Shown here one piece after another: positions 16,665 through 26,200 of a stretch of DNA of 64,000 nt. Source of the stretch: Acinetobacter sp. XS-4 (GTDB taxonomy: Bacteria; Pseudomonadota; Gammaproteobacteria; Pseudomonadales; Moraxellaceae). The DNA lies in NCBI RefSeq assembly GCF_023920705.1, contig NZ_CP094657.1:1984001-2048000 (forward strand), given 5' to 3'. Position 1 is the first letter of the stretch, and the number at the start of each line of letters is the position of its first letter. The translations under genes and the position numbers were made by a program. The notes under the pieces were generated by a model, which did no database searches, was not told where the DNA came from, and saw nothing but the letters and a program-made list of their open reading frames with translations.

Positions 16665-16967
16665 ATGAAAAATCAGACTCAAGATCGTCAGCAAGTTCTC
16701 ATCGATTTATATAAACAATATTTATTTAATGAAATTACGCTCGGACAATTGTTAACGTATTTGCGAAAGAACGTATTGAGCTTGTCTCAAGAGCAATATG
16801 CTGCTTTGGTTGGAGTAAGTCGTCGAACATTAACTGATATTGAGCAGGATAAAGGTAAACTTACCCAATCTGTGTTAGATAAGGTGTTTAAGCCGCTGGG
16901 TTTAAAAGCAGGGCTTGTACCTACACATGAACATATTGTTGGTAAAATTATAAAACCATCCGAGTAG
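16665..16967 (+). CDS. hipB: HipB-like XRE-family antitoxin
   Basis: About 100 residues with one helix-turn-helix: LSLSQEQYAALVGVSRRTLTDIEQ is the XRE/Cro core, followed by a C-terminal beta segment typical of HipB. It would neutralise the HipA kinase and repress the operon at the palindromes upstream of hipA. I prefer ATG 16665, two bases after the hipA stop; an in-frame ATG at 16647 inside hipA is possible and would add six residues. Gene order hipA-hipB is inverted with respect to the classical hipBA operon. Confidence 0.85.
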   Translation: MKNQTQDRQQVLIDLYKQYLFNEITLGQLLTYLRKNVLSLSQEQYAALVGVSRRTLTDIEQDKGKLTQSVLDKVFKPLGLKAGLVPTHEHIVGKIIKPSE

Positions 16968-16990
16968 TTAATTCTTAAAATAAAACTAGA

Positions 16991-17037
16991 AAGCTTTGTA
17001 TCTTTAGATTGAGCGAAAAATCAAAGATACAAAGCTT
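16991..17037. terminator. Bidirectional terminator between hipB and the isochorismatase gene
   Basis: Perfect 15-bp inverted repeat: AAGCTTTGTATCTTT at 16991-17005 and AAAGATACAAAGCTT at 17023-17037. It lies between convergent genes and so can end both transcripts. Confidence 0.75.
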
Positions 17038-17049
17038 AAGCAAAATCAG

Positions 17050-17814
17050 TTATTTGACTTTGAAAGGATCTTCAACTGCTGGGGTGCCGACATTATCCCA
17101 GAAGTTTTGTAGTACAAATCCATATTCCGATAAGTTCTCTTTGAAAGGCTCAAGCATTTGATCAGCTGAAGGCTTTTTCCAGTCAGCCTGTAATTCACAA
17201 GCTAGACTAAAGGTCGTTACTGGTTCTGCACCTGCATTTGCCATGCGTAATGTAGCAGCCTGAACCTCATATTGATTCCATGCGCCACATGCATCAATGA
17301 CTGGGTAGACTTTATATCCATCATTTAATAACGACAGTGTCGGGAAAGTACAGCAAGTACCAATGGTTACGCCTGCAATAATAATATGGGTTCGACCTGT
17401 TGCTTCTAGTAAATTAATAAGTGCTTTACGAAAAGTCGGATCTTCATATGCATTAATGATCCCTGTACGTCGATAAATTGAATTATCAGGGAACAATGAC
17501 TTAATTTCTGGGAGAGTGTCGCCGTTTTGCCATTGTGCGTTTGATGATGTAATGAGTGTTGGAATATTAAGAGCTTTAGCAGTACGCGCTAACCCAAGAA
17601 CATTACTTTTTAATTCAGCGAGGCTCGAAGTATCACGAACACTCGCCATTAAACCAACTTGATGATCAATAAGTAATAAAACTGTATTTTCTGGGGTTGG
17701 TTTATCGTAAGCAAATAAACCTAGATTTTTTGCTTCTTTTGGTGAGTTTTCATTCGCTTTTATAGTATCAGTAATGGGGCTGATAATATCTTCTGCACGG
17801 ATTGATGTAGTCAT
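17050..17814 (-). CDS. Isochorismatase-family cysteine hydrolase
   Basis: A 254-residue member of the isochorismatase/nicotinamidase superfamily, YcaC-like. VLLLIDHQVG carries the catalytic Asp (residue 50) and IIAGVTIGTCC the nucleophilic Cys. About 40 extra N-terminal residues precede the domain but they do not look like a standard signal peptide. Substrate unknown; proteins of this subgroup are often stress-linked. It is the last of three minus-strand genes (DoxX, alpha/beta hydrolase, this one) probably controlled by the LysR gene upstream. Confidence 0.85.
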   Translation of the reverse strand: MTTSIRAEDIISPITDTIKANENSPKEAKNLGLFAYDKPTPENTVLLLIDHQVGLMASVRDTSSLAELKSNVLGLARTAKALNIPTLITSSNAQWQNGDTLPEIKSLFPDNSIYRRTGIINAYEDPTFRKALINLLEATGRTHIIIAGVTIGTCCTFPTLSLLNDGYKVYPVIDACGAWNQYEVQAATLRMANAGAEPVTTFSLACELQADWKKPSADQMLEPFKENLSEYGFVLQNFWDNVGTPAVEDPFKVK

Positions 17815-17852
17815 TTTTAACTCCGAAGAATAATTTGAGACGAGAAAGTACG

Positions 17853-17880
17853 GAACTTAGATTTAAGACAATCTAAGTTC
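17853..17880. other. Intercistronic hairpin
   Basis: Perfect 11-bp inverted repeat GAACTTAGATT (17853-17863) / AATCTAAGTTC (17870-17880), 6-base loop, between the esterase and isochorismatase genes. Without a T run on the minus strand it may stabilise or attenuate the message rather than terminate it. Confidence 0.5.
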
Positions 17881-17906
17881 TGATTTGGATGTTTAGGCCA
17901 AATGGA

Positions 17907-18506
17907 TTAAATAGTGTTTAAAAAATCAAGACTTAACTGAAGCGCTGAATGCGAAATGGTATGTCCCGTAGCGGGTAAAATATTCAACTCAACATTTAAG
18001 TTTGCTGCATGCATTTGTTGATATGCACTTTGGCTTTCGCTTGGAGGAATAACAGTGTCTGATTCACCATGAATTAATAAAATTTTCGTATTGTGATTAA
18101 TTTCATTATTGATTGGACTTGCTAATCTTCCAGCGATGCTAATCAGCCCAGCAATAGGCCAACGTCCTGAAACAACCGCATCTAAAGCCATTATTGCACC
18201 CTGAGAAAATCCTAAAAAAACGACTTTATCTAGGTGATTTTCTAATTGGTTTTGGGTAATGATTTCTTGAATTTTTTGGTCAAAATGAGCTCTGGCTTCT
18301 TTAATCCGACTAAAGCGATTCTCCTCATTAACCCCAGCGATGTTAAACCACTGATAGGCTTCTTTACTGTTCATAAAGCTAAAAGGAGCATTGGGTGTGA
18401 CAAAATTCAAATTAGAATGATTGGCTTTTAAAAATTCTCCAACTGCTTCTAAGTCTTCACCATTACTACCTACGCCGTGTAATAAAATTACAAATAGATC
18501 TTTCAT
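17907..18506 (-). CDS. Alpha/beta hydrolase (phospholipase/carboxylesterase, Abhydrolase_2)
   Basis: A 199-residue cytosolic serine esterase. LLHGVGSNGED is the oxyanion region, GFSQGA holds the nucleophile Ser, HGESDTVIP the Asp and GHTIS the His. Size and motifs match the YpfH/carboxylesterase group that cleaves short acyl or thioester substrates. It lies between the DoxX and isochorismatase genes, all on the minus strand with gaps below 100 bases, suggesting one operon. Confidence 0.85.
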   Translation of the reverse strand: MKDLFVILLHGVGSNGEDLEAVGEFLKANHSNLNFVTPNAPFSFMNSKEAYQWFNIAGVNEENRFSRIKEARAHFDQKIQEIITQNQLENHLDKVVFLGFSQGAIMALDAVVSGRWPIAGLISIAGRLASPINNEINHNTKILLIHGESDTVIPPSESQSAYQQMHAANLNVELNILPATGHTISHSALQLSLDFLNTI

Positions 18507-18572
18507 TTTAATATCCTGAATGAGTTGAATATTTGGTATTTAGATGCCATTCATGTAATGGCATCTCACCTA

Positions 18573-18986
18573 TTAACTAGCTTGGTTTTTAAAAGATTTA
18601 CTTAAAGAAAATGGTCCATCACCAATGAGTGCGAGAGCAATTAAAGAGATAATCCACATAAATGGGAATTCCCAGCCACCATTAGGGTTGGTAAAAAAGA
18701 AACCAGCAGCACTATGAACAGTAAATATTGCGCCTAATAAGACCGGAATTAGCGCAATGGCAACAATTCGAGATTTAAAACCAACGAATAATAATATTGC
18801 TCCTAAAATCTCCCAGAGAATAGTCACATATGCCATCCATCCCGGAACTCCAACAGATTGGAAAAATTGCGCTGTACCTGCTGGTGTAAATACAAATAGT
18901 TTAAGACCAGCATGGGCAAAGAAATAAAGCGCTAAGGTTATACGGAGTAATAATGCCGCATAAGGAGCGGTGTTTGATGTATTCAT
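18573..18986 (-). CDS. DoxX-family membrane protein
   Basis: A 137-residue protein with four hydrophobic segments and the DoxX signature (ALLLRITLALYFFAHAGLKLF near the N-terminus, PGWMAYVTILWEILGAILL in the middle). DoxX proteins sit in the inner membrane and are linked to quinone-related or oxidative-stress functions, with no firm enzymatic role. First gene of the three-gene unit below the LysR regulator. Confidence 0.85.
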   Translation of the reverse strand: MNTSNTAPYAALLLRITLALYFFAHAGLKLFVFTPAGTAQFFQSVGVPGWMAYVTILWEILGAILLFVGFKSRIVAIALIPVLLGAIFTVHSAAGFFFTNPNGGWEFPFMWIISLIALALIGDGPFSLSKSFKNQAS

Positions 18987-19089
18987 TGTATGTCTCGATG
19001 AGAATTAGCTTGATGAATACATACTACTGTTGAATTTTTAAGTGATTAAGTAGGCTAAAATTGAATATTTATTTCTATTTTGGAAATAA

Positions 19090-20007
19090 TTACTCATGAA
19101 TTTCCCATTCTGCAGGATATGCATATTGCTCTTTTAAATAGTCAATCAGGGTTCTCACCTTGTTTGCTAGATGTTTTGCTGGTGGGTAGACCGCATAGAG
19201 ACCTCTTCGCGGTAATTCATAGTTTTCTAAAATAGGAATAATCTTTTTGTCGATAAGTGCGTCTTTCAAAATAAACATAGGTAATCTTGCGATGCCGAGT
19301 CCGGCTATGGTTGCAGCTAAACAAGCTTCTGTATTGGCAAAATGAATCCGACCATTCACATTAATTGTATGTAATACATTCGAAGGTGATTTTTCAAAAA
19401 AAGCCCATTCATATGGATCTTTAAAATTTGTATCAATTATGCAGGAATGAGATTCTAGCTCTTGAAGGCTTTGAGGATAGCCAAATTTTTCTAAATAAAG
19501 GGGAGATGCGACTAATAAAAATCTAATTTGAGATAAAGAAGTCGCAATTAAATTGTTATCTTTAAGCTCGCCTATTCGAATGGCGATATCAAATCCTTCT
19601 TCAATGACATTCACCGTGCGGTCGGTAAAACTCACATCTAATTCAATTTGACTATAATTTTGTGCAAAGTTAACCAGTGTTTTGCTTAATTGCACTGTTC
19701 CGAAAGAGTTAGGAGCACTTATTTTTAGTTTACCTACTGGAGCGCGAGATTGATTTTTTATACTAATTTCAATTTCATCAAACTCTGCCATAAGTTGCTT
19801 AATTCGGTGGTAATAAGCTAATCCGAGTTCTGTGGGCTTCAATGAGCGTGTCGATCTCTTTAGAAGCTGTACGCCTAATTCGTTCTCTAGTTTTGAAATA
19901 AGCTTGGATGCTTGTGCGACACTTGTATTTAAATTTTCGGCAGCTTTAACAAAACTTCCTTGCTCAATGATCGAAATAAACATGCGATTACATTCAAGTC
20001 TATTCAT
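19090..20007 (-). CDS. LysR-family transcriptional regulator
   Basis: A 305-residue LysR regulator. The N-terminal helix-turn-helix (FISIIEQGSFVKAAENLNTSVAQASKLISKLENELG, residues about 10-45 in two parts) is followed by the substrate-binding domain from about residue 90. It lies 103 bases upstream of doxX on the same strand and is the likely regulator of the doxX-esterase-isochorismatase genes, although the non-divergent layout makes that only probable. Ligand unknown. Confidence 0.9.
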   Translation of the reverse strand: MNRLECNRMFISIIEQGSFVKAAENLNTSVAQASKLISKLENELGVQLLKRSTRSLKPTELGLAYYHRIKQLMAEFDEIEISIKNQSRAPVGKLKISAPNSFGTVQLSKTLVNFAQNYSQIELDVSFTDRTVNVIEEGFDIAIRIGELKDNNLIATSLSQIRFLLVASPLYLEKFGYPQSLQELESHSCIIDTNFKDPYEWAFFEKSPSNVLHTINVNGRIHFANTEACLAATIAGLGIARLPMFILKDALIDKKIIPILENYELPRRGLYAVYPPAKHLANKVRTLIDYLKEQYAYPAEWEIHE

Positions 20008-20112
20008 ATAGATTTATTTTTACTTAAATTAGTAATCGTAGTTTTAGCATAAAAAATTTGTATAAGTTAAGCGGGTAAAAATTAAAATAAGCCGTGGAAG
20101 ATTTTCAGCGTT

Positions 20113-21183
20113 TTAATGATCCATAGGAATTTTTATGGTGAAAATACTTCTTGAGCCATGATTGCTATATTGAATAGAACCTTTAAGCGCAATCACAATC
20201 GCATGTACAACAGCTAATCCCAAACCTGTACCACCAAACTCTTTATTTCTTGATTCTTCTAATCTAAAAAAGGGTTTAAATAGGTCATCTTGGAACTCAG
20301 TTGCAATTCCGGGGCCTTCATCTTCAATTTTTAATATCCAGTTTTCTGAGGCAACGTCTGAAGAGATCTTAAGTTTTCCTGCATTTGAATAACGAATAGC
20401 ATTATCAATTAACGCAATTAAAACTTGCTCAATACGGCGACGGTCGCAAAGTACAGGAGTTGTCGTTAAATCAAGTTCTGGCATTAAGTTAGATTGTTCT
20501 AAGCGGTCTTCAAAGGCCTTGAGAACTTTTTCAATTACAGACTTAGAGTCAAACAATTCATAATTTAATCTGAGTTGCTGGTTCTCTACTAAACTTATTG
20601 TTCGTAAGTCTTCGACTAAGTGAGATAAACCTTCAACTTGATTTAAAAGGCTTTTAAATAGAATTTCATCGGGTTTAAAAACGCCGTCAATTATGCCTTG
20701 TAAACGACCTTGCAAAATTGTGATAGGCGTTCTTAACTCATGCGCTATGGCAGCATTCCAGACTTGTGCATTTTGAACAGAAACTTCTAGCTTTTGAGCC
20801 ATATCATTAAAATTATATAAAAGCTCGGACATTTCTGCGGAGTGAATTCGGTTGTCGTAAGCTCTAGCAGAGAGATCACCTTGACTAATTTTGTTGGCTG
20901 CTTCGGCTAAGAAGTTAATCGGCACAATAAAACGTTTTGCCAAGTGCATCCCGATCACGAGTGAAATCATACAGCCACAGAAGATAACAGCAGCCAACCA
21001 GATCCAATCTATAAAATGGAAACTGGTCCAATCTTCTTGAAGCGAACTTAAAGTAATCCAGCCTTTTTCAATCGCATAGTTATAAATGACATAACCCAGC
21101 ACAACGGAAAAAAGTGTAACGCTTAAATTAACAATGCTTAAAGCAATAAAAAGCTGCTTGCTAATTCCTAACTTACTTTTCAT
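20113..21183 (-). CDS. adeS: AdeS sensor histidine kinase
   Basis: A 356-residue inner-membrane kinase controlling AdeAB expression. Two membrane segments (about 10-37 and 60-80) flank a short periplasmic loop; a HAMP linker follows, then IAHELRTPITIL with the phospho-acceptor His148, and ATPase motifs NAIRYS, EDEGPGI and GGTGLGLAVV. It is one residue shorter before the His than the A. baumannii protein, where His is numbered 149. The Thr four residues after His, whose change to Met is a known resistance mutation (T153M), is wild type here, and Gly30 is also kept. It overlaps nothing and lies 30 bases after adeR. Confidence 0.93.
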   Translation of the reverse strand: MKSKLGISKQLFIALSIVNLSVTLFSVVLGYVIYNYAIEKGWITLSSLQEDWTSFHFIDWIWLAAVIFCGCMISLVIGMHLAKRFIVPINFLAEAANKISQGDLSARAYDNRIHSAEMSELLYNFNDMAQKLEVSVQNAQVWNAAIAHELRTPITILQGRLQGIIDGVFKPDEILFKSLLNQVEGLSHLVEDLRTISLVENQQLRLNYELFDSKSVIEKVLKAFEDRLEQSNLMPELDLTTTPVLCDRRRIEQVLIALIDNAIRYSNAGKLKISSDVASENWILKIEDEGPGIATEFQDDLFKPFFRLEESRNKEFGGTGLGLAVVHAIVIALKGSIQYSNHGSRSIFTIKIPMDH

Positions 21184-21213
21184 AAAATTCCCTAGCTATA
21201 TTTTTAATATTAT

Positions 21214-21957
21214 TTAGGCGTCATTTTTTACAGCTAGTGGATTATCGAGTCTATATCCTACGCCACGTACATTAATCAACATTTGAAGTATTTCTTGTTC
21301 CTCCAATTTCTTTCTAAGCTTACTTACATGGCTATCTACAGTTCGTTCTAGTGCATCACTATCGTTCATGCAATGATTCATGAGTTCTCCACGAGTAAAT
21401 ACCTTGTGGGGTTGGTCAATCATGACCGAAATAATTTTATATTCAGTTAGCGTTAAATTAAGCAATATTTTCTTGTTGTGAGAGTGAAGATAAACACTAT
21501 GCGTATCTGTATCAATTTCAATATCTTTGTAGACCTTATTTTTATAAGATGTCTTGTTTGTTAAGTGAGTACGTCTTAAAACTGCCTGAACTCTAGCGAT
21601 TACTTCATTCGGGTTAAATGGCTTAACAACAAAGTCATCTGCACCAACTCTTAATGCCATGACTTTATCGATATCTTGATCTAGCGCCGTTAGCATAATT
21701 ACAGGAGTTTGAGCTTTTTGGCGTATTTTATTGAGTACTTCCCAGCCGTTGAGCTCGGGCAATTTAATATCAAGTAAGATTAAATCAATGGGATGGCTAG
21801 CGTGTAACTCAATCGCTTGCTTTCCATTCATGGCACGAATAACCGTCATTCCTTCACGTTTTAAATAATTTTCAATAATGTCGCCAATATCGTAGTCATC
21901 TTCTACAACGAGGATAACTTTATCTTGGCAATTAAAAGAAAAAGAATGATCAAACAT
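21214..21957 (-). CDS. adeR: AdeR response regulator
   Basis: A 247-residue OmpR-type regulator. The receiver domain has Asp19-20-like acidic residues (VVEDDYD), the phosphorylated Asp63 in LLLDIKLPE, and Lys112 in VKPF. The winged helix spans about 150-240. Residues whose change activates the pump in A. baumannii (D20, A91, P116) are wild type. The sequence is clearly AdeR but differs at many positions, mostly in the linker around 130-165, from the A. baumannii form, pointing to a sibling species. It is transcribed away from adeAB and binds the repeat in the gap between them. Confidence 0.95.
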   Translation of the reverse strand: MFDHSFSFNCQDKVILVVEDDYDIGDIIENYLKREGMTVIRAMNGKQAIELHASHPIDLILLDIKLPELNGWEVLNKIRQKAQTPVIMLTALDQDIDKVMALRVGADDFVVKPFNPNEVIARVQAVLRRTHLTNKTSYKNKVYKDIEIDTDTHSVYLHSHNKKILLNLTLTEYKIISVMIDQPHKVFTRGELMNHCMNDSDALERTVDSHVSKLRKKLEEQEILQMLINVRGVGYRLDNPLAVKNDA

Positions 21958-22013
21958 AGAAAACGGGCTATATGAGGTGCTTCAAATTATCATACGCTAA
22001 ATTATTGGTATTT

Positions 22014-22034
22014 CTCCACAGTTACTCCACACTT
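22014..22034. promoter_or_regulatory. AdeR-binding direct repeat in the adeR-adeA spacer
   Basis: Two nearly identical 10-mers, CTCCACAGTT (22014-22023) and CTCCACACTT (22025-22034), are spaced one base apart. Published work on AdeR describes such a direct repeat in the adeR-adeA spacer as its binding site. Its position, about 60-90 bases before adeA and adeR starts, fits control of both directions. Confidence 0.8.
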
Positions 22035-22101
22035 TAGTGACGATCGCTACACACTCATCAAAAATAATGTCAGCATCAAAAACTCACTTGGTTTGGACAG
22101 T

Positions 22102-23292
22102 ATGCAAAAGCATCTTTTACTTCCTTTATTTTTATCTATTGGGCTGATATTACAGGGGTGTGGTTCAAAAGAAGCGGCTCAAGCTGAGCCAGCACCAGCG
22201 AAAGTAAGTGTATTAAGCATTCAATCGCAATCAGTTAATTTTAGTGAAAATCTTCCCGCACGTGTGCATGCATTCCGTACTGCTGAAATACGACCGCAAG
22301 TCGGAGGAATTATTGAAAGGGTTTTATTTAAACAAGGTAGTGAAGTTAGAGCAGGGCAAGCTTTATATAAAATTAATTCAGAAACTTTTGAAGCAGATGT
22401 AAATAGTAATAGAGCTTCACTTAATAAAGCTGAGGCAGAGGTTGCGAGACTTAAAGTTCAATTAGATCGCTATGAGCAGCTCATACCAAGTAATGCAATT
22501 AGTAAGCAAGAAGTGAGTAATGCTCAAGCTCAATATCGTCAGGCGCTTGCTGATGTCGCACAAATGAAAGCTTTGCTAGCCAGACAGAATTTGAATCTGC
22601 AATATGCAACTGTTCGAGCGCCTATCTCGGGTCGTATCGGGCAATCTTTTGTCACTGAAGGTGCATTGGTTGGTCAAGGCGATACGAATACCATGGCCAC
22701 AATCCAACAGATTGATAAAGTCTACGTCGATGTAAAGCAATCCATTAGTGAATATGAGCGTCTACAAGCAGCTTTAAAAACTGGAGAGTTATCTGCCAAC
22801 AGTGAAAAAACTGTACGTATCTCTAATAGCCAAGGACAACAATATAACGTCACAGCAAAAATGCTGTTTGAAGATATTAATGTTGACCCTGAAACGGGTG
22901 ATGTGACTTTCCGTATTGAAGTAAATAATACCGAGAGAAAACTACTCCCTGGTATGTATGTGCGAGTCAATATTGACCGAGCTTCTATTCCACAAGCCTT
23001 ATTAGTTCCAGCTCAAGCGATTCAACGCAATATCAATGGTGAACCTCAGGTATATGTAATTAATCCAAAAGGATTAGCGGAAATTCGTCCTATTGAAATT
23101 GGACAGCAATATGAACAGTACTATATCGCCAATAAAGGTTTAAAAGTCGGTGACAAAGTCATTGTTGAAGGTGTTGAACGTATTAAGCCAAATCAAAAGC
23201 TAGCAATGACGATCTGGAAAAAACCTGCATCAGAAAATAATGCTTCAAATGTAGAAACAAAACCGTCTACAACTCAGGGGGCTCAACCATGA
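22102..23292 (+). CDS. adeA: AdeA membrane-fusion (periplasmic adaptor) protein
   Basis: A 396-residue RND-pump adaptor. MQKHLLLPLFLSIGLILQGC is a lipoprotein signal ending in the lipobox Cys. Biotinyl-lipoyl, alpha-hairpin (EAEVARLKVQLDRYEQL...) and beta-barrel segments follow in the usual order. I use ATG 22102, as in the described protein; a TTG nine bases upstream is possible. It joins AdeB in the inner membrane to an outer membrane channel. The 3' end overlaps adeB by four bases (ATGA), so the two are coupled. Confidence 0.96.
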   Translation: MQKHLLLPLFLSIGLILQGCGSKEAAQAEPAPAKVSVLSIQSQSVNFSENLPARVHAFRTAEIRPQVGGIIERVLFKQGSEVRAGQALYKINSETFEADVNSNRASLNKAEAEVARLKVQLDRYEQLIPSNAISKQEVSNAQAQYRQALADVAQMKALLARQNLNLQYATVRAPISGRIGQSFVTEGALVGQGDTNTMATIQQIDKVYVDVKQSISEYERLQAALKTGELSANSEKTVRISNSQGQQYNVTAKMLFEDINVDPETGDVTFRIEVNNTERKLLPGMYVRVNIDRASIPQALLVPAQAIQRNINGEPQVYVINPKGLAEIRPIEIGQQYEQYYIANKGLKVGDKVIVEGVERIKPNQKLAMTIWKKPASENNASNVETKPSTTQGAQP

Positions 23293-26200
23293 TGTCTCAA
23301 TTTTTTATTCGACGTCCTGTTTTTGCATGGGTCATTGCAATTTTCATTATATTGTTTGGGTTACTTAGTATTCCAAAATTGCCGATTGCTCGTTTCCCTA
23401 GTGTAGCTCCGCCTCAAGTCAACATTAGTGCGACTTATCCGGGAGCAACTGCTAAAACAATTAACGATAGTGTTGTTACCTTAATTGAGAGAGAGTTATC
23501 GGGTGTAAAAAATCTACTTTATTACAGTGCGACAACGGATACTTCGGGTACAGCAGAAATTTCTGCAACCTTCAAACCGGGTACAGATGTCGAAATGGCT
23601 CAGGTTGATGTCCAGAATAAAATCAAGAGTATTGAATCACGGTTACCACAGGTTGTACGTCAGCAAGGTTTACAGGTTGAGGCATCATCTTCGGGTTTTT
23701 TGATGTTAGTGAGTATTAACTCGCCTAATGGTCAATATTCAGAAGTAGATTTAAGTGATTATCTGGTTCGAAATGTCGTAGAAGAGCTAAAGCGTGTTGA
23801 AGGCGTAGGTAAAGTTCAATCTTTTGGTGCAGAGAAAGCCTTACGAATTTGGGTTGATCCAAATAAATTGGTTTCCTATGGTTTATCAATTAGTGATGTA
23901 AACAATGCAATTCGTGAAAATAATGTTGAAATTGCACCTGGGCGACTAGGCGATTTACCTGCAAATAAAGGCCAACTTATTACGGTTCCATTGTCAGCCC
24001 AAGGTCAGCTATCAAGCGTAGAGCAGTTTCGTAATATCAGCTTAAAAAGCAAAACGAACGGAAGTATAATTCGTCTGTCCGATGTCGCAAATGTTGAAAT
24101 TGGATCACAAGCCTACAACTTCGCTATATTAGAAAATGGTAAACCAGCTACCGCTGCTGCAATCCAGTTAAGCCCGGGTGCTAATGCAGTAAAAACAGCG
24201 GAAGGTATTAAAGCAAAAATTGAAGAGTTAAAGCTCAACTTACCAGAGGGTATGCAGTTTAGTATCCCTTACGACACCGCGCCGTTTGTTAAAATTTCAA
24301 TTGAAAAGGTAATTCATACATTACTTGAAGCAATGGTTCTGGTTTTCATTGTGATGTATTTATTTTTGCACAATGTACGCTATACGCTTATTCCGGCGAT
24401 TGTTGCACCTATTGCGTTACTCGGTACTTTTACCGTGATGCTGCTTGCAGGCTTTTCAATTAATGTACTCACCATGTTTGGTATGGTGCTTGCCATCGGG
24501 ATTATTGTCGATGATGCGATTGTCGTGGTTGAAAACGTCGAAAGGATTATGGCGACCGAAGGATTAAATCCTAAAGAAGCGACATCTAAGGCAATGAAAG
24601 AGATTACCAGTCCTATTATTGGTATTACCTTAGTATTGTCTGCTGTGTTTTTACCAATGGCTTTTGCGAGTGGTTCGGTCGGGATCATTTATAAACAATT
24701 TACGCTGACTATGTCCGTGTCTATTTTATTCTCGGCTTTATTGGCACTCATTTTAACACCTGCACTTTGTGCAACCATTTTAAAACCCATTGATGGTCAT
24801 CATCAGAAGAAAGGCTTCTTTGCATGGTTTGACCGTAGCTTTGATAAAGTGACTAAAAAGTATGAATTGATGCTCCTTAAAATCATCAAACATACGGTTC
24901 CAGTCATGATGATCTTTGTGGTGATTACAGGCATTACTTTTGCTGGAATGAAGTATTGGCCAACAGCATTTATGCCAGAGGAAGATCAAGGCTGGTTTAT
25001 GACATCTTTCCAGTTACCATCGGATGCAACAGCAGCGCGTACACGAAATGTAGTGAGTGAATTTGAAAACTCCCTTAAAAATAATCCAGATGTCAAAAGT
25101 AATACGACGATTTTGGGATGGGGTTTTAGCGGTGCAGGACAAAACGTAGGTGTCGCTTTCACGACCTTAAAAGATTTCAAAGAGAGAACTTCTTCAGCAA
25201 CTGAAATGACAAATGCAGTTAATGCATCAATGGCAAACAGTGCGGAAGGTGAAACAATGGCTGTACTTCCACCTGCTATTGATGAACTAGGTACATTCTC
25301 AGGCTTTAGTTTACGTTTACAAGATCGTGCAAACTTAGGTATGCCTGCTTTATTGGCTGCCCAAGACCAACTAATGGAAATGGCGGCTAAGAACAAAAAG
25401 TTCTATATGGTTTGGAATGAGGGTTTACCACAAGGCGACAATATTTCTTTAAAAATTGACCGTGAAAAGCTTAATACCCTTGGTGTTAAATTCTCAGACG
25501 TTTCAGACATCATTTCAACCTCAATGGGTTCAATGTATATCAATGACTTCCCTAATCAGGGTCGTATGCAACAAGTGATTGTACAGGTTGAAGCTAAATC
25601 ACGTATGCAACTCAAAGATATCTTAAACTTGAAAGTGATGGGTTCTAGTGGTCAATTGGTGTCGTTGTCTGAAGTGGTAACACCTCAATGGAACAAAGCA
25701 CCGCAACAATATAATCGTTACAACGGACGACCATCTTTAAGTATTGCTGGTATTCCTAGCTTCGATACATCTTCGGGTGTGGCAATGCGTGAAATGGAAC
25801 AATTGATTGCTCAGTTGCCTAAAGGCATTGGCTACGAATGGACAGGTATTTCTTTACAAGAAAAGCAGTCTGAATCTCAAATGGCCTTCTTACTTGGTTT
25901 ATCAATGTTAGTGGTGTTTTTGGTATTGGCTGCACTCTATGAAAGCTGGGCGATTCCACTATCTGTCATGTTGGTTGTGCCACTTGGTATTTTCGGTGCG
26001 ATTATTGCCATTATGTCGAGAGGTCTAATGAATGATGTGTTCTTCAAAATTGGACTCATTACGATTATTGGTCTATCCGCAAAGAACGCGATTTTGATTG
26101 TTGAGTTTGCAAAAATGTTGAAAGAAGAAGGAATGAGTTTGATTGAAGCCACAGTTGCGGCAGCCAAACTTCGTTTACGACCAATTCTGATGACGTCTCT

